Assembly: GCF_024347375.1 (NCBI RefSeq)
Contig: NZ_AP025470.1
Location: forward strand, 1,054,001-1,118,000
Reading direction: 5' to 3'
DNA: 64,000 nt
DNA from: Vibrio coralliirubri
GTDB lineage: Bacteria > Pseudomonadota > Gammaproteobacteria > Enterobacterales > Vibrionaceae
Positions 57,537 through 64,000 of this stretch are shown here, piece after piece. The stretch's first letter is position 1, and each line of letters begins with the position of its first letter. Below the pieces are notes generated by a model, which made no database searches, had not been told where the DNA came from, and saw nothing but the letters and a program-made list of their open reading frames with translations. A program made the position numbers and the translations under genes.

Positions 57537-57804
57537 TAGGGCGTGTTGCTCTTTCGAGCTGATTTTTGCAGCGAGTTGCTGGGTATTTATACAAGGCAGA
57601 GGCTTTGATGTGTAGCTAGCCTACATGAGAAGCCGATAACGTAGTAGAAATGACCAGCAAACGCTGCCCGAAGGGTTCGGCTAAAAGCGTTTTACTCTTT
57701 GTTGAGGGAGATTTGCTTAGAATGACTAGGCTACTTCCCCCTCGCCGCGATTAAAACGCTTTTATCTCGAACAAAATTTAATCACGAAAGGTCAACACGC
57801 CCTA
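57537..57804. repeat. Dispersed structured repeat, copy B, inside the moa operon
   Basis: This 268-bp element is bounded by perfect 12-bp inverted repeats TAGGGCGTGTTG/CAACACGCCCTA. Nested pairs: TTCGAG (57553) with CTCGAA (57766); GCAGCGAGTTGCTGG (57568) with CCAGCAAACGCTGC (57654); TGTAG/CTACA hairpin inside that arm; TAAAAGCGTTTT (57682) with AAAACGCTTTTA (57753). Same orientation and layout as copy A at 24068-24336. No ORF. Confidence 0.85.
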
Positions 57805-57833
57805 ATAATTGAAAAATTTATATAGGTGAACAA

Positions 57834-58346
57834 ATGGGTCACGCAGAAAGCAAATTCCAAGCAGCAAACATCGCAGTTCTAACCGTTTCAGATACTCGTA
57901 CAGAAGAAAATGATACGTCAGGCGGTTACCTAGCAGAGCATGCGAAAGAAGCGGGTCACAACGTGGTTGATAAGCAAATCGTTATTGACGACATGTACAA
58001 GATCCGTGCGATCGTATCTAAGTGGATCGCTGATGAGAGCGTACAAGCGATCATGATTACCGGTGGTACTGGTTTCACTTCTCGTGACAGCACGCCTGAA
58101 GCGCTTAAGCCACTGTTCGACAAAGAAGTAGAAGGTTTTGGTGAGCTATTCCGTCAAGTATCTTACGAAGAGATCGGTACTTCGACAATTCAATCTCGTG
58201 CGATTGCGGGTTTTGCTAACCACACAGTAATCTTTGCAATGCCAGGCTCTACAGGCGCTTGCCGCACAGGTTGGACTAAGATCATTAAGCAACAGATGGA
58301 TGCTAGCCACCGTCCTTGTAACTTCATGCCACACCTTTCTGTATAA
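57834..58346 (+). CDS. moaB: Molybdenum cofactor biosynthesis protein MoaB
   Basis: This 170-residue protein of the MogA/MoaB fold has the motif ITGGTGFTSRDSTPEAL (about 78-95) and the AMPGSTGACRTGW segment near residue 140. It is probably involved in adenylylation or handling of molybdopterin; in E. coli MogA does this and MoaB is dispensable. The ATG follows AGGTGAACAA, 29 bp after the end of the dispersed repeat. moaC follows closely. Confidence 0.93.
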   Translation: MGHAESKFQAANIAVLTVSDTRTEENDTSGGYLAEHAKEAGHNVVDKQIVIDDMYKIRAIVSKWIADESVQAIMITGGTGFTSRDSTPEALKPLFDKEVEGFGELFRQVSYEEIGTSTIQSRAIAGFANHTVIFAMPGSTGACRTGWTKIIKQQMDASHRPCNFMPHLSV

Positions 58347-58358
58347 GGCGGTTTGAGT

Positions 58359-58838
58359 ATGAGCCAATTTACACACATTAACGCGTCTGGCGAAGCAAAC
58401 ATGGTCGATGTATCGGCTAAAGCAGAGACAGTACGTGAAGCGAGAGCGGAAGCTTTCGTACAAATGTCTGCTGAAACGTTAGAGCTGATTGTTTCTGGTA
58501 GCCACCATAAAGGTGATGTTTTCGCAACGGCACGTATTGCGGGTATTCAAGCGGCTAAGAAGACGTGGGATCTGATTCCACTGTGTCACCCTCTACTATT
58601 GACTAAAGTAGAAGTGCAGCTTGAAGCGATCGAGTCTGAAAACAAGGTACGCATCGAATCTGTTTGTAAGCTTGCGGGTAAGACAGGCGTAGAAATGGAA
58701 GCGCTAACGGCTGCTTCTGTTGCTGCACTGACGATTTACGATATGTGTAAAGCTGTTCAGAAAGACATTGTTATCGAGAACGTACGTCTGTTAGAGAAGA
58801 CGGGTGGTAAATCAGGACACTTCAAGGTGGAATCATGA
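58359..58838 (+). CDS. moaC: Cyclic pyranopterin monophosphate synthase MoaC
   Basis: MoaC completes cyclic pyranopterin monophosphate formation from the MoaA product. The 159-residue protein contains the conserved [15 protein letters not shown] (about 73-87), [11 protein letters not shown] and DMCKAVQKD segments, with the catalytic Lys near the last. The ATG at 58359 has AAGGCGG upstream; an in-frame TTG at 58353 is less likely. The stop overlaps the moaD start (ATGA), showing translational coupling. Confidence 0.95.
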   Translation: MSQFTHINASGEANMVDVSAKAETVREARAEAFVQMSAETLELIVSGSHHKGDVFATARIAGIQAAKKTWDLIPLCHPLLLTKVEVQLEAIESENKVRIESVCKLAGKTGVEMEALTAASVAALTIYDMCKAVQKDIVIENVRLLEKTGGKSGHFKVES

Positions 58839-59080
58839 TTACTGTACTTTTCTTTGCTCAAACTCGTGAACTTGTCGGCGTTGATAGCCTAGAAGTCGAC
58901 GCGCAATTCAGTACTATCGAAGCGATTCGCAGCCACCTTGTAACACAAGAAGGCAAATGGGATATCGCATTAGAAGAGGGCAAGCTTCTGGCTGCGCTTA
59001 ATCAATCAATCGTACCTTTGACGACTGAAGTGAAAGACGGCGATGAAGTCGCTTTCTTCCCACCAGTAACTGGAGGCTAA
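58835..59080 (+). CDS. moaD: Molybdopterin synthase small subunit MoaD
   Basis: MoaD is the ubiquitin-like sulfur carrier of molybdopterin synthase. It is 81 residues with the required C-terminal Gly-Gly (FPPVTGG), which becomes a thiocarboxylate after activation by MoeB. It overlaps moaC by four bases and moaE starts two bases after its stop. Confidence 0.95.
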   Translation: MITVLFFAQTRELVGVDSLEVDAQFSTIEAIRSHLVTQEGKWDIALEEGKLLAALNQSIVPLTTEVKDGDEVAFFPPVTGG

Positions 59081-59082
59081 GC

Positions 59083-59538
59083 ATGGATCCAAGAGTATTA
59101 GTGACAACAGAGGATTTCTCTGTAGGCGACGAATACGACTACTTGGCTCAAGGCACAGCTGCCGGAGCGATTGTGACGTTCGTTGGTAAAGTTCGTGACA
59201 TGAACCTTGGCGACAACGTTATTGGTTTGTCTCTGGAGCATTATCCGGGTATGACAGAGAAGTCGCTGAGCGAGATCTGTGATCAAGCTGAGGCACGCTG
59301 GCCTATTCAGAAGATGCGAGTGATTCACCGCGTGGGTGACCTAGATATCGGTGACCAGATTGTTTACGTTGGTGTATCCAGTGCGCATCGTGGTGCTGCC
59401 TTCGAAGCGTGTGAGTTTGTTATGGACTTTCTGAAAACCAAAGCGCCGTTTTGGAAAAAAGAACGTACTACTGAAACAACTCGCTGGGTTGATTCTCGCG
59501 ATTCAGATACAAAAGCTGCGGAGCGTTGGGAGAAATAA
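59083..59538 (+). CDS. moaE: Molybdopterin synthase large subunit MoaE
   Basis: MoaE is the catalytic subunit that transfers two sulfurs from MoaD to the precursor. It is 151 residues with conserved VTFVGKVRD, LEHYPGMTEKSL, SSAHRGAAFEACEFVMD and the active-site Lys-containing KTKAPFWKKE. It is the last gene of the moa operon. The IS150-group copy 3 begins 42 bp after the stop, and the natural terminator appears damaged there. Confidence 0.95.
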   Translation: MDPRVLVTTEDFSVGDEYDYLAQGTAAGAIVTFVGKVRDMNLGDNVIGLSLEHYPGMTEKSLSEICDQAEARWPIQKMRVIHRVGDLDIGDQIVYVGVSSAHRGAAFEACEFVMDFLKTKAPFWKKERTTETTRWVDSRDSDTKAAERWEK

Positions 59539-59626
59539 TTCTCGCAATATGATGCTGCTTCAAAAATTCGCTCTGTTGATTGAACTGACCCCCAATAGTT
59601 GGACACCAATTATTGGGGGTCTTTTT

Positions 59627-60136
59627 ATGTCCAAATATAGCCGAGAGCTAAAATGTATCATTGCTAAGCAATACTTAGATGGCACGTCATCTCTCTACTT
59701 AGCAAAACAATATTCAATTTCTTCAAGGCAGATACGGTATTGGGCTCAAGTCTTTGCCATCCATGGTACTGATTCATTTTTACCAACTAATCATGCCGCG
59801 ACTGCTCAAACAAAACGAAAAGCATTGAATTTAATGTGGACGAATGAATGGTCTCTCACGCACACTAGCGCTGTATTAAACCTCTCATCCCCTGGAATAC
59901 TCTCTGTCTGGCTTAAACGATTTAATGAGCTCGGTATCAAGGGGCTCGAAATGCGCCAGAAAGGAAGACCCTCAATGAAACAGCAACCTCAACGTACCAC
60001 TAAGCCTGATAATGAAATGACACTTGAGGAGCTAAAAGAGGAGTTGGTCTACTTACGAACCGAGAATGCCGTTCTAAAAAAGTTGGAAGAGTTGGAGCAG
60101 AAAAAAAACCGTCGAACAAAGAAAAAGCGGTCATAG
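59627..60136 (+). CDS. IS150-group transposase OrfA (copy 3)
   Basis: 169 residues, identical to copies 1 and 2. The ATG at 59627 follows the left-end hairpin directly. A longer frame from 59489 reads out of moaE and is not used. Confidence 0.9.
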   Translation: MSKYSRELKCIIAKQYLDGTSSLYLAKQYSISSRQIRYWAQVFAIHGTDSFLPTNHAATAQTKRKALNLMWTNEWSLTHTSAVLNLSSPGILSVWLKRFNELGIKGLEMRQKGRPSMKQQPQRTTKPDNEMTLEELKEELVYLRTENAVLKKLEELEQKKNRRTKKKRS

Positions 60137-60975
60137 CTCTAACTCTTAAAGGCAAGTACCCATTAAAGCACTTACTGCACACTCTACAGTTGGCAAAAAG
60201 TGTCTTTTATTATCAGGCTCAAACGAGCAAGCGCCAAAATAGCTACGAACGTGAGCTGCGGTTGATAAAGTCAATTTATCATGAACATAAGGGGCGATAC
60301 GGCTACCGCCGTATTCACTTGGAACTAAAGAATCAGGGGTTCGTGCTTAATCACAAAACGGTTCAAAGGCTTATGGCTCAGCTCAACCTTAAATCGACGG
60401 TCAGGATTAAAAAGTATCGTTCATACCGAGGAGAGTCAGGAAAAGCTGCTCCCAACGTTCTTGAAAGAGATTTTAGTGCGACTCAACCCGATGAAAAGTG
60501 GGTAACTGATGTCACGGAGTTCAAAGTCAAAGAGCAGAAAGTATACTTATCTCCCGTTGTCGACTTGTTTACTCAGGAGGTGGTTGCTTATAGAGTGGCC
60601 AAAAATGCCTGCTTGCCGCTTGTCACAGATATGCTGACGGAAGCTATATCAACGCTTAAACCCAACTCAAAGCCAATTATACATAGCGATCAAGGTTGGC
60701 AATATCGCCATCGACAGTATCAGAAAAAGGTAGCGGAGAGTGGGTTAACGCAAAGCATGTCGAGAAAAGGTAACTGCTTGGATAATGCTGTTGCTGAAAA
60801 CTTTTTTGCTTTACTCAAAACCGAGATGTATCACAACCAAAGCTTTGAAGATGCAGATGCTCTGATAGAGCAGATTAAAGAATACATCGAGTACTACAAT
60901 ACCAAACGTATAAAAGTGAAACTAAAAGGCCTGACTCCGATAGAATATCGAACTCAGGCCTTGAAAGCCGCTTAA
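60106..60975 (+). CDS. IS150-group transposase OrfB, frameshift product (copy 3)
   Basis: Intact DDE integrase identical to copy 1, open from the A8 slippery run at about 60101-60108 to the stop at 60975. With OrfA it would give a functional OrfAB fusion, so copies 1 and 3 are both potential transposase sources. Confidence 0.88.
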   Translation, partial: KPSNKEKAVIALTLKGKYPLKHLLHTLQLAKSVFYYQAQTSKRQNSYERELRLIKSIYHEHKGRYGYRRIHLELKNQGFVLNHKTVQRLMAQLNLKSTVRIKKYRSYRGESGKAAPNVLERDFSATQPDEKWVTDVTEFKVKEQKVYLSPVVDLFTQEVVAYRVAKNACLPLVTDMLTEAISTLKPNSKPIIHSDQGWQYRHRQYQKKVAESGLTQSMSRKGNCLDNAVAENFFALLKTEMYHNQSFEDADALIEQIKEYIEYYNTKRIKVKLKGLTPIEYRTQALKAA

Positions 60976-61006
60976 CAGAAATGTCCAACTTTACGGGGTC
61001 ACTTCA

Positions 61007-61592
61007 TTAAGGTCGGCTTTTTTGTGCGTGCTACAAAGTTATTTATAAATAAGCGCTGTATTAATAAATGGTTAGTCATTCATGTTGCATATAAATTCGA
61101 TGCCTGATTTTGTCTGTCTTGGTGCATTTCTAAAACTGTTTTGGTGCAGTGCTTTATGCTGTTTTGTATAAAGTGATAATCCTCACAAATAGTAGAGTCT
61201 ATTTAGGGGATATGTGATGTGCAATTAGATTTCATGTGGCATTAATGTTAATTTGCCGTCTGTGTTCTAGCATAAGATGCTAAAAAAAAGTATCAATACA
61301 GATACATCAACACTAAAGGCTGTTTTTTAATTAATCCCTATGTGTAACTCACTATTCATTAGGTTTTTATTAGAGATTTACACTATTACCTTAAGTAATT
61401 CGGAGAATTATCCGATTTTTTGCGACTTGTTTATGGCAAATTACTTCAATGGTTGATAGTGTGTGCCTCAATCTTTGTAAGGTTTTAGATTTTTATGCTT
61501 AAATTTTGAGCTAAATAAATCTAAATCACTGCCGTTCAGTGAACCTAGCAAAGAAGTCATGGATGCAATACGAAAAACTTGGAGTTTATTAA
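61007..61592. other. Intergenic region upstream of oppA
   Basis: 586 bp without a supported ORF. The first 17 bases look like the right arm and T-run of a terminator (GGTCGGCTTTTTT). The rest is AT-rich and must contain the oppA promoter; a long 5' leader is likely, but I identify no defined element. GGAG lies 9 bases before the oppA ATG. Confidence 0.45.
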
Positions 61593-63224
61593 ATGTACAA
61601 GAATAAAATCACTCAGGCCCTTCTTCTAGGTGCTGGTTTGGCAGTGGCTGCCACTTCTACTCTTTCTATCGCTGCTGAAGTTCCAGCAGGTACAGAACTA
61701 GCAAAAGTTCAGGAACTTGTTCGCGGTAACGGTACTGAAGTTGCGACTATCGACCCACACAAATCTCAAGGTGTACCAGAATCTCATGTAATTCGTGATC
61801 TTCTAGAAGGTCTAGTGAACCAAGACGGCGAAGGTAATACTATCCCTGGTGTTGCTGAAAGCTGGGAAACGACAGACAACAAAACATTCACTTTCCACCT
61901 ACGTAAAGACGCAAAATGGTCTAACGGCGATCCTGTAACAGCTGAAGATTTCGTTTACAGCTGGCAACGTGCAGTTGATCCTGCAACGGCTTCTCCATAC
62001 GCTTGGTACATGGAATATACCAAGATGGCGAATGCGAAGGACATCGTAGCGGGTAAGAAAGACAAGAGTGAGCTAGGCGTTAAAGCTGTAGATGCAAACA
62101 CGCTTGTTGTTGAATTAGAAACAGCGGTACCATACTTCGTAATGATGATGGGCCACACAACAATGAAGCCAGTACACAAGGCTACTGTTGAAGAATTCGG
62201 TGACCAATGGACTAAGCCTGACCACTTCGTTGGTAACGGTGCATTCTCTGTTGATAAATGGGTTGTTAACGAGCGTTTAGTTCTAAAGCGTAACGACCAA
62301 TACTGGAACAACGATAAGACGGTTCTAAATAAAGTAACCTTCCTACCAATCGAAAACCAAGTAGCGGAAATGAACCGCTTCCTATCTGGCGAAATCGATT
62401 TCACAAACGAACTTCCAACTGAGCACTTCAAGCGTCTTCAAAAAGAGTACGCGGAAGATGTATCTGTAGCGGGTAACCTTTGTACTTACTACTACATCTT
62501 CAACACGAAGAAAGCACCATTTGATGATGTTCGTGTTCGCCAAGCAATCTCTTACGCAATCGACCGTGATATCGTAACAGGTGCTATCCTAGCGCAAGGT
62601 CAAAAACCTGCGTACTTCCTAACGCCTGAAATCACAGCTGGCTTCGATCCTGAGCTACCAGCTTACGGTAAGATGTCTCAAAAAGAGCGTAACGCAGAAG
62701 CAGAACGTCTTCTTGAAGAAGCAGGTTACGGTAAAGATAACCCACTTAAATTCAACCTACTTTACAACACTTCAGAGAACCACAAGAAGATTGCTGTAGC
62801 GCTAGGTTCTATGTGGAAGAAAACACTGGGTCTTTCTGTAACACTTGAGAACCAAGAGTGGAAAACGTACCTATCTTCTAAAGATTCTGGTGACTTCGAA
62901 GTAGCACGTGCTGGTTGGTGTGGTGACTACAACGAAGCGTCTTCGTTCCTAACACTAATGAAGAGTAACAACACTACCGGTGGTGTTCACTACGACAGCG
63001 CGGCTTACGATAAAATCATCGATAAAGCACTTAACTCAACTTCAGAAGAAGAGCGCAAAGCACTTTACCTAGAAGCTGAGGCGCTAATGGCAAACGACAT
63101 GCCAATCGCTCCTATCTACCAATACGTGAAATCACGTCTACTTAACCCGCATGTTGGTGGTTTCCCAATCAACAACGCGGAAGACAAGATCTTCTCGAAA
63201 GACCTATACATCAAAGCTCAATAA
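61593..63224 (+). CDS. oppA: Oligopeptide ABC transporter substrate-binding protein OppA
   Basis: This 543-residue periplasmic oligopeptide-binding protein has a signal peptide (MYKNKITQALLLGAGLAVAA...SIAA, cleavage before EVPAG). The SBP_bac_5 body shows EPHKS-like IDPHKSQGVPESHVIRDLLEGL near residue 55, VAESWETTDNKTFTFHLRKDAKWSNGDP, and AISYAIDRDIVTGAILA. It delivers peptides to the OppBCDF transporter. Codon use is strongly optimised, fitting an abundant protein. A hairpin lies between it and oppB, which usually keeps oppA mRNA in excess over the membrane subunits. Confidence 0.95.
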   Translation: MYKNKITQALLLGAGLAVAATSTLSIAAEVPAGTELAKVQELVRGNGTEVATIDPHKSQGVPESHVIRDLLEGLVNQDGEGNTIPGVAESWETTDNKTFTFHLRKDAKWSNGDPVTAEDFVYSWQRAVDPATASPYAWYMEYTKMANAKDIVAGKKDKSELGVKAVDANTLVVELETAVPYFVMMMGHTTMKPVHKATVEEFGDQWTKPDHFVGNGAFSVDKWVVNERLVLKRNDQYWNNDKTVLNKVTFLPIENQVAEMNRFLSGEIDFTNELPTEHFKRLQKEYAEDVSVAGNLCTYYYIFNTKKAPFDDVRVRQAISYAIDRDIVTGAILAQGQKPAYFLTPEITAGFDPELPAYGKMSQKERNAEAERLLEEAGYGKDNPLKFNLLYNTSENHKKIAVALGSMWKKTLGLSVTLENQEWKTYLSSKDSGDFEVARAGWCGDYNEASSFLTLMKSNNTTGGVHYDSAAYDKIIDKALNSTSEEERKALYLEAEALMANDMPIAPIYQYVKSRLLNPHVGGFPINNAEDKIFSKDLYIKAQ

Positions 63225-63265
63225 TAAGCTTCGATTCTAAAAAGTTAATATAACTATAACGATAC

Positions 63266-63306
63266 AGACACTACATGCGCAGGGCGCGCATGTAGCGTCT
63301 TTCTAA
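63266..63306 (+). terminator. Attenuator hairpin between oppA and oppB
   Basis: AGAC-a-CTACATGCGC pairs with GCGCATGTAG-c-GTCT, followed by TTCTAATTTT. A partial terminator or 3' stabiliser of oppA mRNA is likely because oppB follows on the same strand. Confidence 0.65.
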
Positions 63307-63338
63307 TTTTAATTGTCACAGACTGAAAGAGTGAGTTT

Positions 63339-64000
63339 ATGCTTAAATTCATTATGAAAAGGATATTTGAAGCGATTCCAACCATGTTGGTGTTGATCAC
63401 TATATCTTTCTTTCTCATGCGTTTCGCACCGGGTAACCCGTTTTCAAGCGAGCGTCCATTACCGCCAGAAGTTATGGCTAACATCGAAGCTAAATACGGC
63501 TTAGATAAACCAGTATTTGAACAATACACCACGTATTTGACAAATATCTTACAAGGTGACTTCGGTCCCTCTTTTAAATACCAAGATTACACAGTAAATG
63601 AGCTGATCGCGGTTGCACTTCCAGTATCTGCGAAGGTAGGTTTCGTTGCCTTTATCTTCACACTATTGATGGGGGTCACCGTCGGGACGATTGCCGCCTT
63701 GAAGCACAATACCTGGGTCGACTACACCATAATGTCGACCGCCATGCTCGGGGTGGTGATGCCATCCTTCGTGTTGGCACCGGCGCTTATTTACCTTTTC
63801 TCCCTGCACTGGAACATATTCCCAGCAGGTGGTTGGCATGGCGGTACATTCATGTACATCGTGCTGCCTGTTATCGCGATGTCTCTTCTTTACGTAGCAA
63901 CCTTTGCTCGTATTACTCGCGGTAGCATGATTGAAACGCTAAACAGTAACTTTATCCGAACTGCTCGTGCAAAAGGTCTAAGCTACCGTTATATCATTCT
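63339..64000 (+). CDS. oppB: Oligopeptide ABC transporter permease OppB (partial, runs off window)
   Basis: The frame starts at ATG 63339 (MLKFIMKRIFEAIPTM) and is open to the window end, about 220 of the expected ~306 residues. The N-terminal helix, RFAPGNPF, the periplasmic loop EVMANIEAKYGLDKP, FGPSFKY and several membrane helices are typical of OppB/DppB permeases. The EAA loop begins at the end (RTARAKGLSYRYII). It forms the pore with OppC. Confidence 0.93.
   Translation, partial: MLKFIMKRIFEAIPTMLVLITISFFLMRFAPGNPFSSERPLPPEVMANIEAKYGLDKPVFEQYTTYLTNILQGDFGPSFKYQDYTVNELIAVALPVSAKVGFVAFIFTLLMGVTVGTIAALKHNTWVDYTIMSTAMLGVVMPSFVLAPALIYLFSLHWNIFPAGGWHGGTFMYIVLPVIAMSLLYVATFARITRGSMIETLNSNFIRTARAKGLSYRYII

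Larger units (their letters stand above)
59581..61006 (+). mobile_element. IS150-group element, copy 3 (complete, without target repeat)
   Basis: The 1426 bp have the same ends and same encoded proteins as copy 1. Flanks are GAT on the left and TTA on the right, so no 3-bp duplication is visible. The right flank TTAAGGTCGGCTTTTTT looks like the right arm of a terminator whose left arm is missing from the left flank. This fits a deletion of adjacent DNA after insertion. Confidence 0.92.

Noticed and set aside
59539..61592. Large rearrangement joining moaE to oppA
   Set aside because: From memory, moaE and oppA are also neighbours in V. parahaemolyticus, so the order is probably ancestral; only a small IS-adjacent deletion is proposed.

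Overview
The window reads as chromosome 1 of a marine Vibrio, most likely of the Splendidus clade. The evidence is the gene content and order: motY/rnt divergent, gloA, nth, the rsxABCDGE operon (sodium-type Rnf complex), uvrB-qrr1-luxO-luxU-yvcK-moaABCDE-oppAB, together with NhaC-type Na+ antiporters and a sodium-motor T-ring protein. This assignment is from recognition of proteins and order, not from a database search.

Layout. 1-9 kb: an NhaC antiporter, asd, an orphan type IV prepilin-like gene, a voltage-gated K+ channel, a MarC/YchE membrane protein and the fermentative adhE. 9-12.7 kb: an SDR-fold protein that lacks the catalytic Tyr/Lys, a VC2046-family protein, sodB, grxD and a DsbA-fold protein. 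12.7-20.2 kb: a large VieS/BvgS-like hybrid kinase with a VieB-like receiver-TPR protein, then a second Na+/H+ antiporter. 20.3-24.9 kb: rnt and motY, an IS150-group element, a small Fur-box-preceded protein, a dispersed structured repeat and gloA. 25-35.7 kb: a Ca2+-type P-ATPase, nth and the rsx operon, whose rsxC carries a long Ala/Lys-rich repeat tail. 36-47.6 kb: a galactoside utilisation locus (GalR-type repressor, lacZ, MalM-like lipoprotein, LamB-like porin, GH36 alpha-galactosidase, MelB-type symporter) tied together by three identical 14-bp GalR-type operators. 47.7-50.6 kb: a tRNA-Asn array with two decayed copies, invaded by an IS150-group element that was itself hit by an IS903-group (IS5 family) element. 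51-56 kb: uvrB, the quorum-sensing sRNA qrr1, luxO, luxU and yvcK. 56.2-59.5 kb: moaABCDE with a candidate Moco riboswitch and a MITE-like repeat inside the operon. 59.6-64 kb: a third IS150-group copy, oppA and the start of oppB.

The window is mostly ordinary core genome. The most unusual signals are: (1) three equal-length 1426-bp copies of one IS3/IS150-group element, two inserted cleanly in the loop region of a Rho-independent terminator hairpin and the third next to a surviving terminator arm, while the element carries its own inward-facing hairpins at both ends; (2) a ~268-bp dispersed repeat with perfect or near-perfect terminal inverted repeats and nested internal stems, one copy lying between moaA and moaB; (3) a composite promoter architecture, GalR operator plus TTGATCACAG at exactly the same 25-bp register, in front of both the alpha-galactosidase and the symporter; (4) a tRNA-Asn locus with two degenerate tRNA-like copies.

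I did not find a CRISPR array, prophage, toxin-antitoxin pair or defence island. The window does not convincingly contain a wholly new multi-gene system; the candidates for undescribed biology are the terminator-targeting IS behaviour and the structured repeat.
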